From: Pseudosulfitobacter pseudonitzschiae
Lineage (GTDB): Bacteria > Pseudomonadota > Alphaproteobacteria > Rhodobacterales > Rhodobacteraceae
Length of the DNA: 64,000 bases
Direction: 5' to 3'
NCBI RefSeq assembly: GCF_002222635.1
Contig: NZ_CP022420.1
Coordinates: 78,108 to 142,107, forward strand
Below the pieces are notes generated by a model. The model saw only the letters and a list, made by a program, of their open reading frames with translations. It was not told the origin of the DNA and searched no databases. Below are positions 8,160 through 16,662 of this stretch, piece after piece; the first letter of the stretch is position 1, and every line of letters starts with the position of its first letter. The position numbers were made by a program, and so were the translations under genes.

Positions 8160-8790
8160 CCTCGTTCTCTGGGGGCTTTCAGGCCCTTCCACTCATGCAC
8201 AATCCGTTATCGATCTCGATGCTCCAGACCGTGTTGGTCGACTGACCAGTAGCGTTCTCGACTTTGCAAGACCCCAACCCGAGCAAAGCGACGTTGTCGC
8301 ACGCTCTGAGGTCGTCCCTCTTAATTCACCACGCCGTTCTCCGCCGCGGGTCCCATCGGGCCGCACTGCGATCGAGACTATGATCCTTGATGTGGGGTCG
8401 GTCTACGCTGACCACCCGGCCCTGCGCAGGGCCGGGATGTCCACTCGCGACTGGCTCGCATTCTTTCGCGCCAACATCGCCATAGAAAGCGCATTTGATC
8501 CAAGCGCGCGATCGCATGTTGGCGCAATCGGGCTTGGGCAGTTGATGCCGGACACTGCACGCGTGCTTGGCGTCGATCCGCATGATCCTGAGCAAAACCT
8601 GCATGGATCCGCCCGCTACTTGCTGACACAACTTGATCGTTTCGGCACGCCGCAGCTTGCGCTCGCGGCCTACAACGCCGGCCCCGAAGCCGTGGCGCGC
8701 CATGGCGGGATTCCCCCCTACCGCGAAACACAAGGCCATGTCCGCAAGGTCATGGCCGTCTATGCCCAATCCATCGGAGACCAGATATGA
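8107..8790 (+). CDS. virB1: VirB1-like lytic transglycosylase
   Basis: This SLT-domain protein locally opens peptidoglycan for the secretion channel. The catalytic Glu is in [11 protein letters not shown], followed by [10 protein letters not shown] and ALAAYNAGP, the usual three motifs. The first start is a GTG at 8107 (227 residues). A TTG at 8128 would begin directly at the signal peptide ([18 protein letters not shown]...HAQ) and is a fair alternative. It overlaps virB2 by an ATGA. Confidence 0.88.
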   Translation: MREARGSLRRQGILPAASLVLWGLSGPSTHAQSVIDLDAPDRVGRLTSSVLDFARPQPEQSDVVARSEVVPLNSPRRSPPRVPSGRTAIETMILDVGSVYADHPALRRAGMSTRDWLAFFRANIAIESAFDPSARSHVGAIGLGQLMPDTARVLGVDPHDPEQNLHGSARYLLTQLDRFGTPQLALAAYNAGPEAVARHGGIPPYRETQGHVRKVMAVYAQSIGDQI

Positions 8791-9071
8791 AACCAATTGA
8801 CTATACCCGGGCGGCATTGGCCGCGTTGCTGATGTTGGCCGCAGCCCCGGCGCTCGCACAGGACCTTAGCCCGGTCTCTGACATGATCGACAACATTATC
8901 GACGCGGTGACGGGTCCGATCGGTCGTGGCCTCGGCGTGCTCGCGCTCGTGGGATCCGGTGTCATGATGTTTTTCGGGCGCCTCAACTGGCCGATCTTCG
9001 TGGCCGTTTTTGTCGGCGTGGTGCTGATCTTTTCGGCCGAGACCATCATCGACGGCTTTGCGGCTCCCTGA
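8787..9071 (+). CDS. virB2: VirB2/TrbC-like pilin
   Basis: The 94-residue pilin precursor has a signal peptide (cut after ALAQ at about residue 25) and two long hydrophobic segments around residues 45-64 and 68-88, as in VirB2/TrbC pilins. It lies between virB1 and virB3, as is usual. The product would form the conjugative pilus. Confidence 0.88.
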   Translation: MKPIDYTRAALAALLMLAAAPALAQDLSPVSDMIDNIIDAVTGPIGRGLGVLALVGSGVMMFFGRLNWPIFVAVFVGVVLIFSAETIIDGFAAP

Positions 9072-9094
9072 TCTGACCAACCGCAGAGACCTCC

Positions 9095-9370
9095 ATGCGT
9101 AACACACCACTCTTTCTGGGGCTGACCAAGCCGCCACGGATATTCGGTCTCCCGATCGGATATTTCGTGGCGCTGGTCTTCGCATCCGTTATCCCTTTCA
9201 TTCTGGTTGACGACATGCGGTTCCTGCTGGTGTTCCTCGCGGGCTACCCACTGCTTTGGCTGGTCGCAGACCGCAATCCACATCTGTTTCAGATTTTGAA
9301 CGTGGTGATGTCGCGCACACCGCGAACGAGTGTGCGATCCTGTGATGGGGGCGATCTCTATGTCGCGTGA
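9095..9370 (+). CDS. virB3: VirB3-like inner membrane protein
   Basis: The 91-residue protein starts MRNTPLFLGLTKPPRIFG, the typical VirB3 opening, and has two membrane segments (about residues 25-44 and 47-65). VirB3 works with VirB4 in pilus assembly. Its end overlaps the chosen virB4 start by 11 bases. Confidence 0.88.
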   Translation: MRNTPLFLGLTKPPRIFGLPIGYFVALVFASVIPFILVDDMRFLLVFLAGYPLLWLVADRNPHLFQILNVVMSRTPRTSVRSCDGGDLYVA

Positions 9371-11729
9371 GTTTCGGGGGTTGATTGCCAGCAGCGCTGT
9401 TCGGGATGCACTTGGGGACAAGGTTTTGAAAACCGAGCGCCTTGGGCGGCACCTACCTTACATCGCTGCAGTGCGAGACAATGTCATCCTGACGCGGCAG
9501 GGTGATCTGATGGCGTCGGTCACGCTTGGCGGGATCGACAGCTTCACCAGCGATGACGCCCGGATCGATGAGATCAGTGAAGGCTTTGCCCGGATCGTCA
9601 GTCAGTTGGGCGAGCGTTTCGGTTTCCACATCAACAAGGTATCACGCCCGGATGTCGCGGACCTTGCTGCACCTGACGGTGTGCCTTTTGCAAATGCGGT
9701 AGACGCGGCGTGGCAGAGAAGCCTGCGAGCACGTGACCTGAAAGCCCGCACCTTGATGCTGACAGTATTGATGCGTCCGTCAATGCCGCAGGCATTCTCG
9801 AAGGTTCTGGGCGCCCTTGGCGGCGGTCGCGATTTCCAGAAAGACATCGATACGAGAATTGCTGCCCTGGAAGAGGCCATGACCCTGCTCATGGCGATGT
9901 ATTCCGACGCAGGTGTAGCGCGCCTGACAGTCTCGAGCGGGGACTGGCTTGCAATGTTGGCCGCGGTTCACGGACAGAGCTATGGCAAGATCATCGCGGC
10001 CCCCGGGCAACTGTTGGCTGACACGATGAGCAATTTCGATGTCAGCTTTCATGGCAAAACCATGCGGCTGGAATGCGGCGACAGCACAAGATACGGCGCG
10101 ATTTTTGGGATGAAGTCCTATCCCAGTCGCACCTGGCCAACCATGCTTGACGCGCTGGAACTGCCCTATGACATCACGATCACCAACTCTTTTACGCCGC
10201 GGCGCGCCAATGAGATGATTGAGCGCATTCAACGCACCTTTCGCCAGCGGGGTGCTTCTGAGGATGCTGGTGTCAGCCTGACAGAGCAATTGATCGAAGC
10301 CGCCGACGCCGTGGCATCCGGCCGGTCGACCTTTGGGACACATCACGCCTCCGTGCAGGTCTTCTGTGACAGCGCCGAGGAACTGGAACAGGCAGCTTCC
10401 GAGATCTGGCGCGCGGGGCAAGAGACCGGTGCCGTTCTGGTAAGGGAATCCTGGGCCGCAAAGGCGCTCTATTTTGCGCAAGCGCCCGGAAACTGGGCCT
10501 ACCGGATCCGTGACGGGATCGTTTCGTCGCACAATTTCGCGGAACTGGCGGCGTTTCACAAGACAAGGCCGGGACGCGGACCTGAGGCTAGCCCATGGGG
10601 CGCGACGATCACGGCCTTCCCGACCGTGACCTCCAGCCTCTACCGGTTCAACTTTCACGAAGCGGGGCGCCGGACCGATGAGCCAAGCGTCGGGCACACG
10701 CTTGTTCTGGGTCGCACCGGGTCCGGCAAGACACTCGGCACGGCTTTTCTCATGGCGCAGGCCCGCAGAGTAGGCGCGCGGGTTATCGTTTTCGACAAGG
10801 ATCAGGGGTTGGAGATGGCGATCCGCGCTTTGGGTGGCAGCTACAGCGAAATCAAGGTGGGCCAGCCCACCGGCTTTAATCCGATGACCACGGAGACCGA
10901 TGCGCGGGGGGCCGCCTGGCTGACAGATTGGCTCGGCGACATTCTGGCCCGTCACCGTCCACTCGAAACGGTCCAGACTGTCGCGCTGAATGAGGCGGTT
11001 CGTCAGATCGCCGCCGCGGAGCCAGGCCTTAGAACCTTCGACGGTTTGGCAAGTCTCGTGGCTTCTACCGATGATGATGGCGACCTGGTGTCCCGCGTGC
11101 GGGAATGGACAGAAGTCGGCCGGTACGGTTGGCTTTTCTCAAGGCCCACTGCCCAGTCGATCGCCATTGGCGAGGATGTCCTTGGTCTCGACATGACCGA
11201 ACTTCTGGACCAGGACGCAGAACGCTCCGCCCTGCTCGCCTATCTCTTCCGCCGTATCGAGCGCGTGATCGAGGATCGCAGACCAACGATCATTGTGATC
11301 GACGAGGCCTGGAAGATGTTGGCTGACGATATCTTCGTCAAGCGCCTCCATGACTGGCTGGTTACCATGCGCAAGCGCAACTGCGTGGTGATGATGTTGA
11401 CCCAAACACCGGGCCATCTGGACCAAAGTTCGGTCGGCCAGATCATCGCGGAAAGTGTGGCAACCCAGATCCTGTTTCCGAATCCACGGGCAAATCCGGA
11501 GGATTACAGCATCCTGCGCCTGAATGCGCGCGAGGCGGATTTTCTGTCCAGCCCGACAGCCGGGTTGCGGCTGGCATTGATCCGTTCCGGAGCCGACAGC
11601 GTGTTCGTCAATACCGATCTCGCAGGCTTGGGCGGCCTGGTTACTGTTCTTGGTGGCGGTAAGACCGGCGAGGAAAAGGCGCCTGCCGATTGGCGCAAGA
11701 AAGAAGAATTCTGGAAGGACATGATGTGA
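9360..11729 (+). CDS. virB4: VirB4-like secretion ATPase
   Basis: The large hexameric ATPase of the VirB channel. Walker A LGRTGSGKT lies near residues 450-458 and Walker B IIVIDEAWKML near 643. The frame is open from 9330, but the ATG at 9360 (MSREFRGLIA) has a G-rich ribosome binding site about 9 bases upstream, so I prefer it (789 residues, normal size). Stop and next start overlap as GTGA. Confidence 0.92.
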   Translation: MSREFRGLIASSAVRDALGDKVLKTERLGRHLPYIAAVRDNVILTRQGDLMASVTLGGIDSFTSDDARIDEISEGFARIVSQLGERFGFHINKVSRPDVADLAAPDGVPFANAVDAAWQRSLRARDLKARTLMLTVLMRPSMPQAFSKVLGALGGGRDFQKDIDTRIAALEEAMTLLMAMYSDAGVARLTVSSGDWLAMLAAVHGQSYGKIIAAPGQLLADTMSNFDVSFHGKTMRLECGDSTRYGAIFGMKSYPSRTWPTMLDALELPYDITITNSFTPRRANEMIERIQRTFRQRGASEDAGVSLTEQLIEAADAVASGRSTFGTHHASVQVFCDSAEELEQAASEIWRAGQETGAVLVRESWAAKALYFAQAPGNWAYRIRDGIVSSHNFAELAAFHKTRPGRGPEASPWGATITAFPTVTSSLYRFNFHEAGRRTDEPSVGHTLVLGRTGSGKTLGTAFLMAQARRVGARVIVFDKDQGLEMAIRALGGSYSEIKVGQPTGFNPMTTETDARGAAWLTDWLGDILARHRPLETVQTVALNEAVRQIAAAEPGLRTFDGLASLVASTDDDGDLVSRVREWTEVGRYGWLFSRPTAQSIAIGEDVLGLDMTELLDQDAERSALLAYLFRRIERVIEDRRPTIIVIDEAWKMLADDIFVKRLHDWLVTMRKRNCVVMMLTQTPGHLDQSSVGQIIAESVATQILFPNPRANPEDYSILRLNAREADFLSSPTAGLRLALIRSGADSVFVNTDLAGLGGLVTVLGGGKTGEEKAPADWRKKEEFWKDMM

Positions 11730-11893
11730 AAGCACGATTTTTTCTGTTGGTCGCCATGGCGGCCCTGAGCGCTTGCGAAGGTGCATCAACAGGCGTGCGA
11801 TCGCCCTGTTTTGAGCGGCCCGTTATGGCGTTCTCGGCCCCTGCTCCCGACCTTGTTTCACGGAATGCGCATTGTGATTTCCAGAGCTTCTAG
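11726..11893 (+). CDS. Small lipoprotein in the virB7 position
   Basis: The GTG at 11726 shares bases with the virB4 stop and opens a 55-residue protein, MKARFFLLVAMAALSACEG, with a clean lipobox LSAC at residues 14-17. Two more Cys follow in the short mature chain. VirB7 proteins are short outer-membrane lipoproteins that pair with VirB9, so a VirB7-like role is likely, although the gene order (after virB4) is not the classic one. Confidence 0.65.
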   Translation: MKARFFLLVAMAALSACEGASTGVRSPCFERPVMAFSAPAPDLVSRNAHCDFQSF

Positions 11894-12983
11894 AATGGCG
11901 GTTCCGTTGGCCTTGGGTCTCGGCTCGCTTGCCTCCGCGCAGGGCGTGCCAGTGATCGATGGCTCCAACCTTGCCCGCGCTGTGTCTCGCATCGAAGAGC
12001 TTGCACGCGACGCCTTGCGGCAGGGCCAGAAGCGCGACGCCCGCCAGGAACAAGCGGATATCTATCAAGAGCAGCTTGAAGCCTATGAGCGTTTCCTTGC
12101 GGAGACCACCGGTGTCACCGACCTGAGTGGGTTCGAGGCTGGTGGGCCCGGCTGGGCGAGCGCTGCAGAGACTTACCCAGCACAGGAAGATCATCCTGAT
12201 GCCGATCGCCTCTTCGGTGAGCCAAGCGACGTGGAGCGCATGATCATCACAGTGGCGCGGCGCTATGAGGGTCATCCCGGTGTTGCGGCCGCCGGTCTGA
12301 CGCCACTGACGTGGCGTATCCTGTTTCAGTCACTGATCAAGCAGGAAAGTCGTTTCAACAATGCAGCCGTCTCCCACGTGGGTGCGCGCGGTTTTTGCCA
12401 GCTGATGCCGGGCACAGCATCGGATCTCGGTGTGAACCCATATGATCCTTGGGAAAACCTGGACGGTGGCGCACGCTACATTCTCACGCAACTGAACCGC
12501 TTCGGTCGGATCGATCACGCTCTGGCGGCCTATAATGCAGGCCCCGGTCGTGTTCTCGAGTATGGTGGTTTGCCTCCTTTCGAAGAAACCCAGACCTATG
12601 TCCGGCGCATCAACGGCTATTACAACGACTATCTTGGCACCATCACCGGCGTCGACATGACGGGGTCTCTGGCGGGCTTCGATGGCGCCTCGGCCGCCTG
12701 GGGCAACTGGGCGGATGCCTCGGTCGGCTATGGCGCCTACATGGGCACCCAGATCGATCAGGCCATGACGAGGATCGCGGCGCTTTTGCGTGAAGATCCG
12801 CCCGATAACGCAAAAGAGGCGCTGGACCGCTCCACCTATATGCTTGCTGAACGGGCGCGGCTTATGGCGCTGACGCTGCGTCTGCGCGCGGCCCACGTGA
12901 AAGTCGAAGCGGCACAAGGTTTGACCGAGGCCGCCGATCACTTAGAGCAATCCACTTTCTGGAGGTATTCCGATGAGGGCTGA
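11865..12983 (+). CDS. Second lytic transglycosylase with a VirB5-like N-terminus
   Basis: From the ATG at 11865 (MRIVISRASRMAV, signal peptide to about residue 25) the protein has 372 residues. After the signal come GVPVIDGSNLARAVSRIEEL and a coiled coil, nearly the same opening as the next gene, virB5. Then follows a full SLT domain: [27 protein letters not shown]. The tail (ERARLMALTLRLRAAHVK) again looks VirB5-like. It thus seems a fusion of a VirB5-type frame with a muramidase. The frame is open upstream to 11781. Confidence 0.82.
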   Translation: MRIVISRASRMAVPLALGLGSLASAQGVPVIDGSNLARAVSRIEELARDALRQGQKRDARQEQADIYQEQLEAYERFLAETTGVTDLSGFEAGGPGWASAAETYPAQEDHPDADRLFGEPSDVERMIITVARRYEGHPGVAAAGLTPLTWRILFQSLIKQESRFNNAAVSHVGARGFCQLMPGTASDLGVNPYDPWENLDGGARYILTQLNRFGRIDHALAAYNAGPGRVLEYGGLPPFEETQTYVRRINGYYNDYLGTITGVDMTGSLAGFDGASAAWGNWADASVGYGAYMGTQIDQAMTRIAALLREDPPDNAKEALDRSTYMLAERARLMALTLRLRAAHVKVEAAQGLTEAADHLEQSTFWRYSDEG

Positions 12984-13782
12984 CACCCGCATTGCCGCAA
13001 TTATTGTCGCGGGCACGCTCATGGCGGCACACCCGCCCCCAGCCTTCGCTCAGGGCGTGCCAGTGATCGATGGATCGAACCTCGCGCAGAATATCGAGCA
13101 GCTGCAGGCTGCGCTGCGCGATGCGGAAAACCAGCTCCAGCAAATCGAGGAATTGCGCACCCAGATCGAGCGCCTCACTGATATTCAGGGCCTTCTTGAT
13201 GACGTCCTGGGTTCAATTACCGGCCTGAATGAAATCGCAGCCCTTTACAACGATGTGGAGGACCTGCGCGCTCGCGCCCGGAAGATCACCGATCTATCGG
13301 GTTTCATGGACAACCTGTCGCTCGGGGATTTTGACAGCCTGCTGGACGATCTGCTCGATGGCGACGTCACCATGGGAGAGCGCCGCGCCGCTGATGCCAT
13401 GCGCGAGACGATGGCCAGTGCGGGGTTCACCTCGGAAAAACTCACCGAGCTGAACGACGCCGGGAACCCGCAAGGCGCGGCCATTGCCGATCTGGCGGCT
13501 GCCAATGCCATGGTCATCGGGCAAGCACAGATTTCCTACGAGGAAGCCGCCCAGAGCATCGAGCGTATCGATGGGCTGGTGGAAGCGATTGGCGATCAGG
13601 AAACGCTCAAGGAATCGATCGATCTCAACACGCGTATGGCCGCGGAGACGAATTTCATGTTGGGCCAAATGTGGCGCCTGAATGCCGCCCAAGGCTTGGC
13701 GCAAGGTCAAAATGGCATCGATTTCGCGGCCGAGCAGGCCCGCACACGCTCCTTCTTTGATTTTTCCGGCGCTGAGGACTGA
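12973..13782 (+). CDS. virB5: VirB5-like minor pilus protein
   Basis: The 269-residue secreted protein has a signal peptide ending PPPAFAQ, then GVPVIDGSNLAQNIEQLQAALRDAENQL and long helical, mostly hydrophilic stretches, as in VirB5/TrbJ tip proteins. The start overlaps the previous gene by 11 bases. The first mature residues match the transglycosylase upstream at DNA level over 23 bases (11940-11962 and 13051-13073). Confidence 0.82.
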   Translation: MRADTRIAAIIVAGTLMAAHPPPAFAQGVPVIDGSNLAQNIEQLQAALRDAENQLQQIEELRTQIERLTDIQGLLDDVLGSITGLNEIAALYNDVEDLRARARKITDLSGFMDNLSLGDFDSLLDDLLDGDVTMGERRAADAMRETMASAGFTSEKLTELNDAGNPQGAAIADLAAANAMVIGQAQISYEEAAQSIERIDGLVEAIGDQETLKESIDLNTRMAAETNFMLGQMWRLNAAQGLAQGQNGIDFAAEQARTRSFFDFSGAED

Positions 13783-13785
13783 CCC

Positions 13786-14274
13786 TTGTATAAATCATTC
13801 AAAGCAATTGCAGTTTTCATCACCCTAGCAGGCAGTGCCTGGGCGGAAGACTTGCAAAACCTGCCAGACGATACGTTGCTCGGGGAGGTCGTCACTGCCA
13901 CCGAAAACGGGGAGGAAGAACGCCTCCTCGACCTGATGCGCGAGGTACAGGCAAGGGGGCTTTTGATGTTCCCGAAGCCGCAAACCTGCACCTTCAGCTA
14001 TCCGGACACCAAGTTTTTCCGAAACGAGATTTTCCGTGGAGCGGTTCGATGGGGCTTCAGCACCGACCTGAGAGAGCTTGCAATGTCTCAGGGCTTCTGC
14101 GGCTGCATCTATGAGCTTGGATCGCTCGATGCGTTTACGCAGGAACGGATTGGCAAAGCGGCGCAGGATGCAACTACCAGCGATTTCAGCGTCTTTCGCA
14201 AATACCGTCGTAGCGATTGGTCAGATGTAAACGAGCGCTATCAGAACTTCCAATTGGAGCGGTGTGGTAGTTAA
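13786..14274 (+). CDS. Unknown secreted protein within the VirB operon
   Basis: The frame opens with TTG at 13786, three bases after the virB5 stop, and gives 162 residues. The signal peptide is MYKSFKAIAVFITLAGSAWA. The mature part has a Cys-rich middle (QGFCGCIYELGS) and two outlying Cys (KPQTCTFSY, LERCGS), which suggests periplasmic disulfides. It sits between virB5 and virB6, where entry-exclusion lipoproteins are often found, but there is no lipobox. No family recognised. Confidence 0.65.
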   Translation: MYKSFKAIAVFITLAGSAWAEDLQNLPDDTLLGEVVTATENGEEERLLDLMREVQARGLLMFPKPQTCTFSYPDTKFFRNEIFRGAVRWGFSTDLRELAMSQGFCGCIYELGSLDAFTQERIGKAAQDATTSDFSVFRKYRRSDWSDVNERYQNFQLERCGS

Positions 14275-14276
14275 GG

Positions 14277-15278
14277 ATGGCCATAATCGCTGAGGTTCTG
14301 GCATTGGTAGATGCCACTGTCGCGGGCGTGGCAGCTGACACGTATGCTGATACGGTTGCCGCAGTACGCCCGGTTGTACAGACCGCATCTGTGTTGGTGG
14401 TCGTTCTTGTAGGCGCAAATGTGGGTCTGCAAGCCGTGCCGCTCTCGGTTTCCACAATCGTGTCGGTAGGGCTGCGCATTGTGCTGGTCAATGTGTTTTT
14501 GATCTACGCAAACCTTTCTGTTCCGTACGAAGCGCTGACAAATGCTCCTGCCGAACTTGGTGCAGGTATTCTCAACTCCCTCTCAGGTGGTGATGTCACA
14601 AACCTTTATGACGGCATAGACGATCTCTACTCCCAAGCCCTGAATGTCGGACAGGCGATCAGCCAGAATGGCGGCTGGCTGGCCGGTGCCATGACCAGCG
14701 TGGTCATGTTTCTTGTGGCCGCCGCCATGGCGACGATCACCATCATCGTTCTGTCGGCTGCCAAGATCATGTTGGCGGTATTGATCGCCATTGCACCAGT
14801 GGCCGTGGCCTGCACATTGTTCAAACAATCAGCGCCGCTGTTCGAGGCTTGGGTCAAACTCGCCATCGGTTTTTCCTTTGTGCCGCTTTTCGTGGCTGCC
14901 ATGGCTGGCTTCACCATAGCGACGGGTGAAGCCGTCGCACCTGATAGCCTGGACAGCGTCGAAACACTCGGGGACGCGATCTCGTTCGTCGTGGTGATGA
15001 TGATCGGCGCCGGCCTGATGTTGCTCGTGCCAACTTTCGCGCAAGGGCTCGCCGCCACGAACATCGGCCTCGCCTCGATCGGTGCAAATGCCGCGCGGAT
15101 GCCCGGGAACGCGTGGCGCAATACCGGTGCCGCGATCCGGGGTGGCGATGACATGCGACGGGGCTTCAACGCAGGACTTCAGGGACAAGGCGTCTCCGAC
15201 CGATCGTCCAGCGCGGCCCGTGCAGGGAGCTATGCGGGCGGTGCAGTCAAGCTGGCCGGAAAGATGAAGAAGGGATAG
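14277..15278 (+). CDS. virB6: VirB6/TrbL-like channel protein
   Basis: The 333-residue polytopic protein has at least five hydrophobic segments, with a large loop (residues 95-130), then AAAMATITIIVLSAAKIMLAV and IGFSFVPLFVAAMAGF, characteristic of VirB6. The C-terminal 60 residues are Gly/Ala/Arg-rich and cytoplasmic. It forms part of the inner-membrane channel. Only two bases separate it from the preceding stop and from virB8. Confidence 0.87.
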   Translation: MAIIAEVLALVDATVAGVAADTYADTVAAVRPVVQTASVLVVVLVGANVGLQAVPLSVSTIVSVGLRIVLVNVFLIYANLSVPYEALTNAPAELGAGILNSLSGGDVTNLYDGIDDLYSQALNVGQAISQNGGWLAGAMTSVVMFLVAAAMATITIIVLSAAKIMLAVLIAIAPVAVACTLFKQSAPLFEAWVKLAIGFSFVPLFVAAMAGFTIATGEAVAPDSLDSVETLGDAISFVVVMMIGAGLMLLVPTFAQGLAATNIGLASIGANAARMPGNAWRNTGAAIRGGDDMRRGFNAGLQGQGVSDRSSSAARAGSYAGGAVKLAGKMKKG

Positions 15279-15280
15279 TC

Positions 15281-15925
15281 ATGAGTGATTTCGATATCGA
15301 TTTGGTGATGGGTCCGCGCCGGGCAGCGCGCGCCGCATGGATCGTTGCGGGCTGTTCCTGCGCCGTATCCGTGCTGTTGGCCTTGACCATTACGGTTATG
15401 TTGCCCCTGCGCGAAACCGAAGTGTTTACGGTCCTCGTCGATAGCACGTCAGGTGCAGCAGAGCGCATCTACCAGGTTCAGCCGACCGGTATCACCGATG
15501 AGGAAGCGATCAAGGAATCCCTGCTTGTCAGCTATATCAGCGACCGTGAAAGCTATTTCAGGAATGGTATTCAAGAACGGCTCGAAAGTGTCCAGCGGCG
15601 CTCCAGCGGGCCAGCCCGCGCCTCGCTGATAGAACTCTGGACCACGGGGTCCGAGAATTATCCACCGCGCAGCTACGGCGCGAATGCGCAGGTCGATGTC
15701 CGCGTGCGGGCGATCACCTTCCTTCAGGACGAAGTGGCCCAGATCCGGTTCGACAAGCGCCTCACCCGACCCAACCAGACACCGGTCACGCAAACATTCA
15801 TCGCCACCGTAGGGTTTGAGTTTGCCCCCCGCCGCGAACGCTCCCTGACACGCGTTTGGGAAAATCCCCTTGGCTTCTCGGTGACCGCTTACCGGGTCGA
15901 TGCCGAAACACTGACACGAGAATAA
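15281..15925 (+). CDS. virB8: VirB8-like assembly protein
   Basis: The 214-residue bitopic protein has a membrane segment at about residues 24-45 and the NTF2-like periplasmic domain: ESLLVSYISDRESY, then VDVRVRAITFLQDEVAQIRF and GFEFAP. It is a scaffold of the inner-membrane complex and contacts VirB9 and VirB10. The position directly before virB9 is conserved. Confidence 0.9.
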   Translation: MSDFDIDLVMGPRRAARAAWIVAGCSCAVSVLLALTITVMLPLRETEVFTVLVDSTSGAAERIYQVQPTGITDEEAIKESLLVSYISDRESYFRNGIQERLESVQRRSSGPARASLIELWTTGSENYPPRSYGANAQVDVRVRAITFLQDEVAQIRFDKRLTRPNQTPVTQTFIATVGFEFAPRRERSLTRVWENPLGFSVTAYRVDAETLTRE

Positions 15926-15928
15926 TTC

Positions 15929-16660
15929 ATGAAAATCTTTCTAATTGCCATCGCAACGGTCGGCGGGTTGCTCGGGACGCCCGCCTTGGCCGAGCGCGCG
16001 CCGGTCACCATGGGACAGGACGCCCGCGTTCGCCACGTGACCTTCAACCCTACGGATGTGATCCGGATCGACACCCACCTTCGGGTAAACACGTCAATCG
16101 AACTCGGTCCCGGCGAACGGATCAATCAAGTCCTGATCGGTGACTCCGCGTCCTATGAAGTGGAGGTTCTGTCGAACCGCAATACGATCTCGATCAAGCC
16201 TGTCGAGGCACGGGCCGCGACAAACCTGACGATCTTTACCAACCGCCGCGCTGTCGCCTTCTATCTGACAGAGGGACGCTCGCGGACACAGTCTTTCCGG
16301 GTCGTCGTAAACTTTCCCGACGAGCGACCCGCCGGGCGCCAGCTTGCGGCTGGAGGCCGAGATACCGGCTATCAGTTCGCGGGCAGCGGTGCGATCCGCC
16401 CGGTGCGGGTCTGGAATGATGGGCGCTCGACCTTCTTTGAATTCCGGCCCGGCGTGCGGCCCTCGATCTTCGGCTTGAACGCCCAAGGCTACGAGATCAC
16501 CCAGAACAGCCAGACGCAAGGTGCGGTCGTGCGGGTCACCGGCGTGCGGGACGCCTACACGATCCGCATGGGCGACGATCATATCTGCATTACCCGTGAA
16601 ACTGGTGGGTTCACGACCGAGGCTGCTGCCGTGGCCGCCCTGCGTGGACGGGAGTTCTGA
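15929..16660 (+). CDS. virB9: VirB9-like outer-membrane complex protein
   Basis: The 243-residue secreted protein has a signal peptide ending ALAER near residue 20, then beta-rich repeats (VRHVTFNPTDVIRIDTHL, then GERINQVLIGDS) and the C-terminal VirB9 domain ending in FGLNAQGYEITQN. It would sit in the outer-membrane core with VirB10 and the lipoprotein. It is flanked by virB8 and virB10 with 2-3 base gaps. Confidence 0.9.
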   Translation: MKIFLIAIATVGGLLGTPALAERAPVTMGQDARVRHVTFNPTDVIRIDTHLRVNTSIELGPGERINQVLIGDSASYEVEVLSNRNTISIKPVEARAATNLTIFTNRRAVAFYLTEGRSRTQSFRVVVNFPDERPAGRQLAAGGRDTGYQFAGSGAIRPVRVWNDGRSTFFEFRPGVRPSIFGLNAQGYEITQNSQTQGAVVRVTGVRDAYTIRMGDDHICITRETGGFTTEAAAVAALRGREF

Positions 16661-16662
16661 TC

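Noticed and set aside
9780..10955. 391-residue minus-strand frame inside virB4
   Set aside because: Antisense shadow of virB4, whose Walker motifs are intact on the plus strand.
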